A stretch of 64,000 bases of DNA, from assembly GCA_036365455.1 (NCBI GenBank), contig JAWQUS010000020.1, positions 2,329,001 through 2,393,000 of the forward strand, written 5' to 3'. Both the position numbers and the translations under genes were made by a program. The stretch comes from Macrosoma leucophasiata (Eukaryota > Arthropoda > Insecta > Lepidoptera > Hedylidae). The notes under the pieces are model-generated. The model saw only the letters and a list, made by a program, of their open reading frames with translations, made no database searches and was not told the DNA's origin. Shown here piece by piece: positions 44,162 through 54,506 of this stretch (position 1 is the first letter of the stretch; the number at the start of each line of letters is the position of its first letter).

Positions 44162-44460
44162 CATAGAGCAACACGGGCCACCGGCCGCTGCGGACTGGAG
44201 GGGAGTAGCCATAGCGTTTATTACCGATGCAAAACAGTCTGTCATTTTTTGCAAGGGGAAATGCGTGCGACACACACGCACACTCCAAAAATCGTCTATT
44301 ACTACGAAACTAACACCTTGACTTTAACAAAATACAGAAACAATTTCACGCACACAGTTAAACATCTAGGCGACCGGTTTAGGCCCATTTGGGCCTACAC
44401 CGGTACTTTGAATGAGGGGAAAGCCTGCATATGGCTACTCCCTTCCGGTGTTGCTCTATG
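44162..44460 (+). mobile_element. hAT-type MITE, family B copy 3
   Basis: 299 bp from CATAGAGCAACACGGGCCAC to GGTGTTGCTCTATG. Flanks TAACGAAT and (G)TAACAAAT suggest an 8-bp duplication with one change and one extra base. Confidence 0.85.
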
Positions 44461-44464
44461 GTAA

Positions 44465-44985
44465 CAAATGATGTTCTTGAAGTTAAATAAAGTGGAATGT
44501 CGTGTAAAATAAATACAAATAATGTACCAACTAATGTATTAATGTTACTGAAGGTAAATAAAGAGACTACCCGTACACCTTCCTCAGCTGTCTCCTCACC
44601 ACAGCAGCGAGTGGCGGACGCCGCTCCCTCTCTGGGTTCCTCTTGGCTTCGCCGGTGTGAGGCCAACCACCGGGTACTGAGCCCCCCCGCCACGACAAGG
44701 CGGAAACCCTCGGAGGGAGGGGTGGGGGTAAGTACAGACCTAGCCTAACTCCAAGAGATCCCAACGAAAAAAATATGGATTGCTGAAAAACTGAATCATT
44801 AATTTTCGGTCCCAGATCGAACCTCAGTCCTAAAGCAATATAATATTTTACATCGTCATTAGATAGAATATTCTTAGAAAAGTAAACAATGTTAACTGTT
44901 TTATGTTTTCCCTCTTAACGCCATAATTAAATTGCACCTTGGAGACGTCAGCGCAGAAGCCATTTACATAGAAAATAATATCTGT
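44465..44985. other. GC-rich unassigned segment
   Basis: 44560-44745 is GC-rich with open frames on both strands (CACCGGGTACTGAGCC, CGGAGGGAGGGGTGGGGGTA); it could be a LINE fragment. No splice-flanked exon with a known domain could be read. Confidence 0.35.
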
Positions 44986-44991
44986 ATTGTG

Positions 44992-45074
44992 AGGAGAGGT
45001 TTAATTTGACAATTGATCAATGATTTATACATATACAATAAATCATTGATCAATTGTCAAATTAAACCTCTCCT
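44992..45074. repeat. Perfect 37-bp inverted repeat (hairpin)
   Basis: Arms 44992-45028 and 45038-45074 are exact reverse complements (start AGGAGAGGTTTAATTTGACA) around a 9-base loop ACATATACA. It is unlike a rho-independent terminator (AT-rich, eukaryote). No repeat family relative was noticed in the window. Confidence 0.9.
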
Positions 45075-45289
45075 TTACTTACTGATTTTAAGTGACTGAC
45101 AGAGAAGTGAGACACTGAGTATTGTCAATTTCCTTGAGGAGTATAGAGGAGACTAACAGAGGATTTCCAGAAATTATTATGGGAATATGAACTATGCGTG
45201 AACGAAACCGCAGGCAAAAGCTGTTTGTGAACATACGTATACATTTGAAAGAGAGGCTGGATCACTATTCCTCTTCTCTGTTTTTACAC

Positions 45290-45410
45290 TCAGGGGTTGT
45301 TCACACACAACACATACACCCAAACCCGAAACAAATATCAATAGACCATACAAATATTTGCCCAGTACGGGGATCGACTTAGCTCGGCTCGTCGAACAGT
45401 CCCGCCAGAA
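45290..45410 (-). mobile_element. SINE family K, partial
   Basis: Shares ACCCGAAACAAATATC and CCATACAAATATTTG with 40190-40240; ends GGGGATCGA, the complement of a B-box core. Confidence 0.55.
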
Positions 45411-45721
45411 GACTATCAACTCCTGTTTTTCTGGACATTACCAGTCAATTACTTTATAAATACAATTTCAAACAGGACCAGATTTCATTGTAATTGACAA
45501 TGTTACAGCTTAGCCGCCATCTGTGTTTGGGATCCAGTCAAATTAGCGTCCAACCCAACAATTGCCTGCAATGGAACTGACACAAAGTAAATGTAAATTC
45601 AAAAGTGGGACTTTCACAGTTATATTACGTAATTGGTCTACTATCATACTAGTTCTTGCCTGGCTACGTACGACATGAATACACGAGATTTTGCCAGACG
45701 CCGAGCATCTATCTGATGTTT

Positions 45722-45870
45722 TCTTTTATGTAATGGAGGTGACAAACAAGCTTGCAGCTTGCACATTGATGTTAAGTGATGACTGCAGCCTATAGACACT
45801 AAATGAAATGCATATGCGTTGCCCCCCCCCCCCTGAGACCTTAGTTGTTATGTGTCTGTCATAGTTATTC
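45722..45870 (-). repeat. Family A repeat, 3' part
   Basis: Plus strand AACAAGCTTGCAGCTTGCAC, TGTTAAGTGATGACTGCAGC, then a C13 run at about 45822 and TGAGACCTTAGTTGTTATG. Confidence 0.75.
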
Positions 45871-45907
45871 CAATTAACAGAAACAAGATAGTGTCAGTCA
45901 TCTTTGA

Positions 45908-46135
45908 TATTTCCCAGACGGGGAATCGAATCGTTACCCCAGCGTAGTAGTAGTAGACTGCTGTACTGACACGTAACCCTGATCGAAAATGCGTTAGATG
46001 GACACGTGACCAGAATTGCGTCCGCCTTTTATTGTGCCGTGGTGGTGTGATGGTGGTGGTTATTTATATCATTATTTTTAGAACTTGTTTCAGTAGCCTA
46101 GAGGTAGCAGTCTACTACTACTACGCTGGGGTACG
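45908..46135. repeat. Inverted pair of SINE tRNA-like heads
   Basis: GGGAATCGAATCGTTACCCC, AGCGTAGTAGTAGTAGACTG (minus-oriented head, 45918-45963) is followed at 46088-46132 by AGTAGCCTAGAGGTAGCAGT, CTACTACTACTACGCTGGGG (plus-oriented). Both resemble the head of family G at 43151. Confidence 0.6.
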
Positions 46136-46139
46136 GATA

Positions 46140-46959
46140 AGTTTTAACATTTTTTATCCATCACAAAAAGTGCAAGGCGCCGCCAATGAAGATTTAACTT
46201 CAATGTTATTATTAAAAAAACATCATTCTAACCGTTCATTTGTTCGGTAGACTATTCAAAACATACTCTACACTACCGGGTAGGGTACAGTAATGTAGGG
46301 TATGATAGTATAGTATAATATAATGGTAAGGCGGCACGAAAATTCGCCAGGTCAGCTAGTTTTATAGAAAAACAAAGCAAGGAGTACAAAGAAAACATCG
46401 ATTCTGGTATCTTCCGTTCGCAGTCAATTCTCATGTCTATTACATGATAACAACAGGCGATACTCCAATAATCTGGCAATACATAAGCAACGGGGGTCTT
46501 CAAACGGTAAAATAATTTAAGTAGGTACAACTGCTTTCCGGAAAAAATGTATTCGTCGTAAATATAATGGGTCCACTTTATATTCCAGTACCGTTTGTGG
46601 CTAATATTTCTCAAGAAACAGAAGGGATAAATTTGAAAGAGTTGGCGTCGCGAGAAAATTGTACTCCACAAAACCATTGATATCGCCCCACCAAGGGGTG
46701 CGGCGATTCCAGCATTCGGATACATTTTATTTGCAAATATTCCAAGTTTCCTTGGGATAGTCGATTCCTTAAAACAAAACAAGGAAAACAAAAAAAAAAT
46801 ATTTTTTAAATATTTAACAATAATAACAAGTCGTGAATTTGTATCTGGTAATAATATAAACCTAAAAGGATATGGAGTCAATTATGGTCTTTTTTGTTTT
46901 AAAACCAATAATAATTGAACATTGAATATTGACGATTATCATTGATTGTATTGTATATG
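46140..46959. other. No gene supported
   Basis: A 202-codon minus-strand open frame (46273-46881) exists, but its composition is that of AT-rich non-coding DNA (F/Y/L/I-rich, no domain), and its end overlaps a repeat phrase GCCAGGTCAGCTAGTTTTA (46347-46366). Confidence 0.45.
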
Positions 46960-48842
46960 CAAGTGACAGGAATCGAGAAAACTATGTTTTAATCAGAAAT
47001 CACTGCAATAAGGTGTGTAGAGATGCACAAAGACGCCATATCTATAAATCCGTTTCGAATGGTGATCCAGCTAAAGTCTGGAGGTTTTTGAAATCTATTG
47101 GAGTTGGGAAATCGAGTCTTGATCCCAATTTTCTAATAACAAACAATATTGACTTAAATCAGCTTAACGTTCATTTCTCATCTTCTGCCTGCATTGATGG
47201 CATCAAAAAACTTGACACATTAAATCTTCTTTCAACAGTTCCCACTCCTAATTGTCCTCTTTTTTCATTTGAACAATTCTCTGATCGTGATGTTAAGAAG
47301 AACATTCTTGCTATTGACTCCGATGCCGTGGGCAGTGACAACGTTAGCCGTAAAATGATTCTTCCTATAATTGACATCATTGTTCCTATTATTACCTATA
47401 TCCTTAACTATTCCATATCCAGCTCTTCCTTCCCTTCAATTTGGAAGGATGCTCAACTTATACCTTTGCCGAAAAAATCCAATCCCAAATCCTTTTCCGA
47501 ATTTCGTCCTATATCTATTCTCCCTTTTTTATCCAAAGTCCTCGAGCGGTTGGTTCAGCAACAGTTAGATTCCTTTATGTCCAAATATGATTTACTCAAT
47601 ACCTTTCAATCCGGCTTCCGAAAAGGTCATAGTACGGCTAGCGTTCTTGTCAAGGTAACGGATGATATCAGACAAGGAATGGAGAATCAAAAGTTAACAG
47701 TGCTTACGTTACTAGATTTTAGTAATGCTTTTACCAATGTAGATTTCGACATCTTGCTTGCGATTCTCCGTTCTCTTAACATATCTCCGACAGTAATTGC
47801 TTGGTTTCGTAGTTACTTGTTTGGTCGCCGGCAACGCATTCGTGTGGATGATTCCTTTTCTTCATGGTGCGATGTCACGGCCGGCGTACCACAAGGCGGC
47901 GTGTTGTCTCCATTCCTGTTTTCTACTTTCATTAATTTAATAACTCAGAATCTATCTTCTCTCTACCACCTTTATGCAGATGATCTTCAAATCTATTGTC
48001 AGGCTAATCTCGTAAATCTGCCGGAGGCCATACGGACTGTCAATGATGATCTTAAACGTGTTTCTCTCTGGTGTGATGCATTTGGGTTGCAGGTTAATGC
48101 TTCCAAAAGCCAAGCGATCATTATTGGCAGCTCTCGTGTGGTCTCTAAATTAGATATGTCAGACGTTCCATCAGTTGTACTCAATGGCACGTGTATAACT
48201 TACTGCGACAAAGTTAAAAACTTAGGGTTAATCATTGACAACAGTTTAACTTGGAAGCCACAAATCGCTGAGGTAAGCCGGAAAATGTTTGCTGCTGTTG
48301 GCTCCCTCAGAAGACTCCATAATTTCTTGCCTACTTCCACTAAAATTACGCTGGCTCGATCACTTCTTTTTCCAATACTAGATTATGCCGACATATGTTA
48401 TCCAGACCTAACACAGGAGCAATTAAATAAACTTGAGCGGCTTCAAAATTTATGTATACGATTCATATTTGGACTACGCAAATATGATCATGTTTCTGAT
48501 TTTCGCAAACAGCTCAAGTGGTTACCCATTCATCTTCGCAGGAATACACACATTCTCTCTTTTCTGTATTGTTTATTGTTCAATCCGCACACCCCTACCT
48601 ACCTGAAAGAGCGTTTCCATTTTCTTTGTTCTACACATTCCTTGTCCCTACGTTCTTCCGACAATCTCCTTTTAATGACTCCTTCTCACTCTTCCTCTTT
48701 TTATTCTAATTCTTTCACGGTGGAGGCTATCCGACTCTGGAATTCCCTTCCGGTGGATATCCGACAAGCTAAGTCTGTAGAGGTGTTTAAAAAAAGAACC
48801 TATGATTACTATGTTTCCCAGTCCCTTTCTTTATCCAGCTGA
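46929..48842 (+). CDS. LINE ORF2 remnant: reverse transcriptase without endonuclease
   Basis: A 637-codon open frame. The first dozen codons are probably flanking sequence read in frame. From about residue 13 it follows ORF2 of the 33432-36362 element: NRENYVLIRNHCNKVCRDAQ, PAKVWRFLKSIG, SRKMILPI, LPKKSNPKSFSEFRPISILP, SGFRKGHSTASVL, LLDFSNAFTNVDFDILL, GVPQGGVLSP, YHLYADDLQIYC, WLPIHLRRN and NSFTVEAIRLWNSLPVDIR. Both RT Asp positions (DFSNAF, YADD) are kept. The motif after the first Asp reads AFTNVDFD where the sister copy has AFNTVDHD. The endonuclease is absent and there is no natural start, so it is not autonomous. Confidence 0.88.
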   Translation: MTIIIDCIVYASDRNRENYVLIRNHCNKVCRDAQRRHIYKSVSNGDPAKVWRFLKSIGVGKSSLDPNFLITNNIDLNQLNVHFSSSACIDGIKKLDTLNLLSTVPTPNCPLFSFEQFSDRDVKKNILAIDSDAVGSDNVSRKMILPIIDIIVPIITYILNYSISSSSFPSIWKDAQLIPLPKKSNPKSFSEFRPISILPFLSKVLERLVQQQLDSFMSKYDLLNTFQSGFRKGHSTASVLVKVTDDIRQGMENQKLTVLTLLDFSNAFTNVDFDILLAILRSLNISPTVIAWFRSYLFGRRQRIRVDDSFSSWCDVTAGVPQGGVLSPFLFSTFINLITQNLSSLYHLYADDLQIYCQANLVNLPEAIRTVNDDLKRVSLWCDAFGLQVNASKSQAIIIGSSRVVSKLDMSDVPSVVLNGTCITYCDKVKNLGLIIDNSLTWKPQIAEVSRKMFAAVGSLRRLHNFLPTSTKITLARSLLFPILDYADICYPDLTQEQLNKLERLQNLCIRFIFGLRKYDHVSDFRKQLKWLPIHLRRNTHILSFLYCLLFNPHTPTYLKERFHFLCSTHSLSLRSSDNLLLMTPSHSSSFYSNSFTVEAIRLWNSLPVDIRQAKSVEVFKKRTYDYYVSQSLSLSS

Positions 48843-49079
48843 TACCTGATCACTAGTTTCTTGTCTACTGTTATTATAACTTAACATTATATTTATAAGT
48901 TTCATATAGCAGGGTACACCCCCATTGTTTAGTATCTGCACTGTTTCCTAAACCCAAAGGTTGTCTGGAAGAGATCACTGCTTAGTGATAAGACCGCCTC
49001 TTGTATATTGTGTCTCTTATTTCTCTGTATCTTATCATAAGTTGGTGTACAATAAAGAATATATTATTATTATTATTAT
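46960..49079 (+). mobile_element. 5'-truncated CR1/L2-like LINE
   Basis: Similarity to the full-length element at 32-36.7 kb begins at about 46960, inside the region between endonuclease and RT, and runs to the 3' end. The 3' UTR carries CCCAAAGGTTGTCTGGAAGA, CTGCTTAGTGATAAGACCGC and AATAAAGAAT before an ATT-repeat tail (49062-49079). The proteins differ at many positions, so this is another family of the same clade. No target duplication was identified. Confidence 0.85.
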
Positions 49080-49690
49080 GTCTCTCGTCAGCACGGGGTC
49101 CAATTTGAACCCCGGACCTTTGTCAGGCTTGCGCGGGGACATGGGGGGTCCAACACGTAGAGGCCCTTTCGAGAATTTTGATCTACTTTGTAATGGGTTA
49201 TATATATTCGGCGGGACCTCTCTCTGACTGCATCAATAGTTAATACAGGCACAGACAGACCCCGCAGAATATAATGGGACTATTGTAATGATAAGTGATT
49301 CGCCAAACTTTGGGCTATGTGGGTGAACTGGGGGGACTAGCTGGCTGGGCCTATGGAGTGAGATCCGGCACCTGCCTATATTCAACATCTCACATTATCG
49401 AATCCTACTTTAGGCAGGTGGTGACTCGCCTCTCCTTGGTGGGCCCCCCAAACAGCCAACCCGATGGTCGACGGGGGACAACACTGTTGAGAGAGGCTGG
49501 GGGTGTCGAGAGGTGTGGCCCCGGTTTCACCATCACGAGCGAGTAATCTCGAGCTCGGAGCGGGCTTCCCCGCTATTATGCCTTTAGACACTTCCACCCC
49601 CGAGTGTATGGCTCTTGCAGAAATTTAGACAACAGCCTATTATCTAAATTTCCGCAAATGCCATACCTTATTATTATTATTATTATATTA
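49080..49690 (+). mobile_element. Probable LINE 3' UTR with second (ATT)n tail
   Basis: GC-richer non-coding stretch (AACACGTAGAGGCCC, ACTTTGGGCTATGTGGGTGA, TGGTGGGCCCCCCAAACAGC) ending in ATT repeats at about 49668-49687, directly after the (ATT)n tail of the previous element. It could be an older element that the 46960-49079 LINE inserted into at an ATT run, or a second insertion behind it. No RT motif is present. Confidence 0.45.
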
Positions 49691-49784
49691 CGGTGTAGGT
49701 AAAAAACCCATTTTTTTATGATACAGCAATAATATTTCAAATTTAGAGACGACCCTCGTACTTCTGCAGTATGTATCAGTTTAA

Positions 49785-50110
49785 AGTATTGGTGGTAGAC
49801 TTCCAGAGTAGGAACTCGAAGGGGTAGTAGGGTCGGCAGATAGGGGAGTGCAGTGGTGCCCACTGCATTACTTTATGTATCTGCCGCCAAATGGTAGTGT
49901 TCAGCATGACCGTGTTCCGATTAGATTTTAATGTACGACCCCGTAATGTCTATTACAGAGACATAACAACTTAGGTCTTAGGGATGGCAATGCATCTACA
50001 TTTTGTCTTCTGGTTTTTGTCTAGACGTTTATAGGCTGTAGTCACCACTTTACATCAATGTGAACGGCATGCCTTTTTGCCACCTTCAATACATAAGAAT
50101 AAAAAAAATA
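49785..50110 (+). repeat. Family A repeat, full length
   Basis: TGGTGGTAGACTTCCAGAGT at the head, GTGTTCAGCATGACCGTGTT, ACATAACAACTTAGGTCTTA and GGCATGCCTTTTTGCCACCT at the tail, then an A-rich end. It gives the uninterrupted sequence against which the split copy at 14932-15815 was read. Confidence 0.85.
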
Positions 50111-50385
50111 GCATTGATAACCACTACAATAGCTTAACTTACCTACCGACCGGAGGGACATTGCGCTCCTGTGACGCACGCGCCACGAGTTCATTTCATC
50201 GGTACAGCAGCCACTAACTCATTAGGTGTAATCTTCAATATTTTAATTATTCGAAATATTATGTATAAGTATAATAATACGAGTATCTAATATGTTTATT
50301 TTATGATATTTTTTTTTATTTTATATTTATTCGTTTTTACTAGGTATCTTTATTTATGTACTTCAATTTTATTTTTCCGTACCGT

Positions 50386-50716
50386 TTTGAAATCCGTGAA
50401 CTCCCTCATTGATTTTCAATGGAACCACTCCATTGAAAATCAGCGTCAGGCGTTACGCCTGACTTCTATGCTGAACTGGAGACCATTTTGGCGCAGCCGT
50501 ATGACACACACTATGATCATTACCTACTTGTTTTTTTGTGTCACTGTGTAGTTGGTTCTGTTTTTTCTGTTATTTTTTTTTCTTTATCTCCTTTTTTGTG
50601 GTCTATTGTTTTTGTGCTTGTACTAGTTTAAAATTAATTGTTTTGTGTTTTTAAATCTGTTTGTTTTTGTGTGTTTTCTGGCCAAATAAACGCCTTTTCT
50701 TTCTTTCTTTCTTTCT
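50386..50716 (+). mobile_element. Retroelement 3' end with two hairpins and (TTTC)n tail
   Basis: Two short hairpins (ATTTTCAATGGA/TCCATTGAAAAT and TCAGGCG/CGCCTGA at 50413-50463) are followed by GCGCAGCCGTATGACACACA, T-rich sequence, CAAATAAACGCC and TTTC repeats (50698-50716). No coding part is attached. Could be a SINE or a very truncated LINE. Confidence 0.6.
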
Positions 50717-50719
50717 AAC

Positions 50720-51384
50720 GTGTCTTTATGCGCAAAGTTACCTATAAATTGGATTGCATAGATAAGATAGGAGGTCGGTACGGTCCCAAGCCGTATTTAT
50801 GTATTTTCGTTTCTAATTCTAGTACGTTATATTGTTTATATGAAGATCTACCATTTTGTGATAAAGGTTTTTTAAAGTTCTAATTCTTTAGATAAGGTAA
50901 TGCGGTGGTGGTGCCTACTCCCTCCATCTTGGAACTCTACCACCAGTAAAAATGATTCAAATTACCTTTAACGCATATTTCATGTTTTATTCACGTGCAT
51001 TTTAATACCCTCTGAGTATTCCCAAATCTGAGTATTCACAACAGTGGGAGATCACATATAAAATCTTTGCGATCGGTCCTTGATCGATAAATTGGCATTT
51101 CGACCGCGAATTGCCACGATTTTTATAAAGGTCGGCAATTATTTAAGACTTTGACGCGCGTCCGTTTTATGAACACAATTAACTTGTTTTTAAATAGATT
51201 CTCAATGTTAAGATACATCATGTCATTTGCAAAATTACACTAAATGGTGGTAATAAGGAAGACATTTATCTTAGTGTAAAATGCTGCATTCTTCCATAAT
51301 TTCGTGTAATGTAATACTAAAGATTAGGATGTGGAATTTCGCGAGTATGTTTCATTTCAAAGTAATTTTCATTTAAAAAAAAAA
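50720..51384. other. No gene; a family A head at 50893-50950
   Basis: GGTAATGCGGTGGTGGTGCC and CTCTACCACCAGTAAAAATG are the minus-strand head of family A. The rest is AT-rich and unassigned. Confidence 0.5.
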
Positions 51385-51553
51385 ATATATATGTAATGGA
51401 AATGTCAAACAAGCTTGCAGTTCACATTGATGTTAAGTGATTACTGCAGCCTATAGAGACTTACATGAAGTCCAAGGTCAAAATGATGAACGGATGCGTT
51501 ACCACTCCTCTCTACCTACCCCGTAAGGGACCTGAAGATACATACATACATTA
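51385..51553. repeat. Family A 3' end (minus) joined to an RTE family F tail
   Basis: CAAACAAGCTTGCAGTTCAC and GACTGCAGCC-type phrases (51402-51500) run into CTCTACCTACCCCGTAAGGG, ACCTGAAGATACATACATAC (51507-51549), the 3' tail of RTE family F with its ACAT repeat. Confidence 0.65.
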
Positions 51554-52090
51554 TAAAGGATATAATTTTAAAGAATTTTTTGATCTTTCATTAGTTTCTA
51601 GAGTAATAAATTACTTATTTTTATGGCGCAGTTTACGGCTACAATAAATAGGGTGTTTGTAAGGTGTAGAAAGTAACAAACATTTCATACTATTCAAAAA
51701 TACTTCATACTAAACTATAGAGACGGATCGCGTGTTTTATTAAAAACTTCAGTTTCCCGGAGGATAAACGTGAATAATAAATTAAAAAAAACAGCCTCGC
51801 TCGATACGACTACCCAAACATACCGAGTATAAAAGCTTTATGATCGTATTCCTGCAGGAATTTGTTACTTTCACCTTGGAGGAGAGCGGACTTTTACGAC
51901 TGTGTTTCGTGGTGCAATTCACATAATAATATAGGGATATACTCTACAAAATTAGTTTTCAATTTCAATATAACATTTCGAGTGAATATTTGTAAATTGA
52001 ATGGTATCTTACTTGAAACTCACACCTTGACCACACCGCGGACACTCCGCCAAAATTCCATACAAACGCTTAATTTTTACACAGACATCA
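51554..52090. other. No gene recognised
   Basis: AT-rich sequence with short open frames only. Confidence 0.4.
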
Positions 52091-52411
52091 AGCAGTGACG
52101 TATTTACACGTGCACCTGTGTGCGTAGCACGTAGAAAATACCAACCGTCACCCATAAGACGGGAGGAGGTTTGCTGAGGCGGGGAAATCAGGCGGGACGT
52201 CGATGTCCGAAGTGTCCATTCTATACGTAGTATTATTACATATTCTCTACCTTGACTTTAACAAAACATATTAACAATTTCACGCACACATTTTTAAACA
52301 TCTAGGCGACAGGCATAGGAACACTTGCGCTTGTTCTTTGACAGAGGGGAAAGCCTGCATATGGCTGCTCCCCTCCGGTCCGCCGCGGCCGGTGGCCCAT
52401 GTTTTTCTATG
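52091..52411. mobile_element. hAT-like end followed by a truncated family B MITE
   Basis: CAGTGACGTATTTACACGTG (52091) resembles a hAT terminus and leads into a repeat whose reverse occurs at 9525-9580. From 52251 (CCTTGACTTTAACAAAACAT) to 52411 (CTATG) lies the right half of a family B MITE; its left half is missing. Confidence 0.6.
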
Positions 52412-52791
52412 TGGTCAACTATCTACTTTATTAACTGCTCCTATTAAAAGGAGTAATAAAGCAAAAATTGAGAGAGCCTGATTGACAATGCCCACCACAA
52501 AACAGGCGCTAGGCAAGAGTGTGAAGCGACTAGAGAAGCAGAAAACAGTACCGCAGGGATAAAATTTAAAGATTCAAATGTTGCGGCAGGCTACAATTGG
52601 TTTATAAATAAGGAATTCTTTGCACGGACAATTTTTACTTGCAATTCCAGTTGAGACTGAAGAAAAGTACCCTGCAGCATATTATTGAAATATATAGTTA
52701 CAAATAAATTGTGTATGACTCAATAAATTGCATTTACAACTTTGTTTCACTATTCCGAAAAGAAACCATGTGCACTCTAAGCATTATCTAC

Positions 52792-53089
52792 CATAGAGCG
52801 ACAGCGGAGGGGAGTAGCCATATGCAGGATTTCCCCTCTGTCAAAGTACAAGCCCAAATGGACCTATACCTGTCGGCTAGATGTTTAAATGTGTGCGTGA
52901 AATTGTTTCTGTATTTCGTTAAAGTCAAGTTTTTTTTGGAGTTTCATAGTAATAGACGATTTTTGTAATGTGCGTGTGTGTCGCACGCATTTTCCCCCGC
53001 AAAAAATGACAGATGGTTTTGCATCGGTAATACACGCTATGGCTACTCCCCTCCGGTCCGCCGCGACCGGTGGGCCGCGTTGCTCTATG
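52792..53089 (-). mobile_element. hAT-type MITE, family B copy 4
   Basis: 298 bp in the opposite orientation to the other copies. CATAGAGCGACAGCGGAGGG at the left, GGGCCGCGTTGCTCTATG at the right, with an exact 8-bp duplication TTATCTAC (52784-52791, 53090-53097). Confidence 0.92.
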
Positions 53090-53097
53090 TTATCTAC

Positions 53098-54440
53098 AAA
53101 CATTGTAAGGAGATTGTCACTAGGGTTGACTAGGGTACCTACAATTTTTACTGTGGAGACTGCATTCAACTAGTGCACGTACCTACAATGGCACCCTTTT
53201 TCAAAATCATCATCATATCAGTAAAAAGATAAGGGCAATACATTGCAAATAGGCAAAATTAATTGTTTTCCAAAACTCATATTGGTCCACTAATCAGGAC
53301 AATATTTCAGCACGCCAAGTAAATAAGCAAGGGTATAGTCAGGGAACTCGGATCAAAATCAGTCAAATATCGCTTTTATTGCGGCGCTATAAGGTGTGTG
53401 GTCAGGCGGCGAGTTCCCTGACATACCTACTATATCTTGCAAAGAGCATTCCATGAGCAATGGCAGCAAAAACAAGGGGATGCAGTGTACATTAATCACT
53501 GTACAAGACTAATGTTTGATTATTTTGACCGGTTGTCCGAGCAGAAATAATGGTCTTCATTAATGACCTATACGGCTACCAGCACTTAGGTTTTTGCACT
53601 GACTAAATAAGTTGGATTATTTTGCGTCTGCATATGAAGTGAACTGTTAAGCTACAGTAAAGTCATAGTGCGTTCTGTACACTATGTCGATTTAGATAAA
53701 TGTGATAAAACATATTAATAATCATCATCACCTACAAAAAACTGCCAATAAAACGTGTATGGAAAACGTGCACTTGATTTTCGCAGTATAATACGATCGC
53801 CTTCTTCGGAAAAGGCAAGTCTAATATTAATATTATCGTTCAGTGAAATCTAAATCAGTTGCTGTTCGTTAGTCTCGCTAAATCTCGAGAAAAGCTGGAC
53901 CAATTTGGCTTATTTTGGTTTTGAATTTTTGGTAGTCTAGGGAAGGTATTAAATGTGAGTAAATATGATAAAAATATTAGGAATATAGTAAAAGCAACAA
54001 TTTCATTTCCCCATATAAAAAGATTGTCAAATCTTTGACAAATTATTTAATTCTAAGGCGGTACAAACTTCGCCGGGTGAGTTCGTCTATTTATAATTAT
54101 TAATATCTCTCCCGTGCCTACTCTGTAAAATATGTGATCGGCGTAGGTACGACGCAGATATACGTAATCGTTCCGATGGTTAAGTACGTACGTGTTCAAA
54201 TCCATCTGGTCGTTAATTTGCTTCGGAAATTGCAGGCCTAATGGCGGATTTCAGGCGAGTGCTACACGCGAATATGGCCCTTCAGTTGAATTGGAAGTGT
54301 CTGGTAAATGGAGATTGAGATATTTTGGTTTACGTTTACCAGGGCATAATGCTAATTGTTCCCTTACGGCGCACATAATAATAACATTAACGATAAAATA
54401 TAGCTATACTTGCAGATATTCAACTGTAAAAAACTATTAT
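53098..54440. other. No gene; decayed repeats
   Basis: 53870-54090 (GCTAAATCTCGAGAAAAGCT, AAGGCGGTACAAACTTCGCC) is of the family J type. Bases 53341-53420 contain the phrase AGGGAACTCGGAT.AAA and GGCGGCGAGTTCCCTGAC, a weak inverted pair. Other parts are unassigned. Confidence 0.4.
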
Positions 54441-54444
54441 AATA

Positions 54445-54506
54445 CCATCTAAGCGGAACACTATAGTGCTGAGCACTACCATTTGCAGGCAGATACCTTG
54501 ATAAGA
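54445..54506 (-). repeat. Family A repeat, part before an RTE insertion
   Basis: AAGCGGAACACTATAGTGCT, GAGCACTACCATTTGC and AGGCAGATACC; the rest of the copy resumes at 56315 (TAACTCAGTGGTACCCACGC, AACTCTACCACCAAGTAAA) after the RTE element. The last 14 bases here are the left target duplication. Confidence 0.8.

Noticed and set aside
44560..44745. GC-rich block as a missing 5' exon of the kinase gene
   Set aside because: No SH3 or kinase N-lobe motif could be read in any minus-strand frame, and no splice-flanked open segment was found.
46273..46881. 202-codon minus-strand open frame
   Set aside because: AT-rich, aromatic and aliphatic composition, no domain, overlaps a repeat phrase; long by chance in low-GC sequence.
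49300..49560. Protein-coding exon in the GC-richer stretch
   Set aside because: Frames are interrupted, no splice sites fit, and the segment ends in an ATT tail typical of a retroelement 3' UTR.
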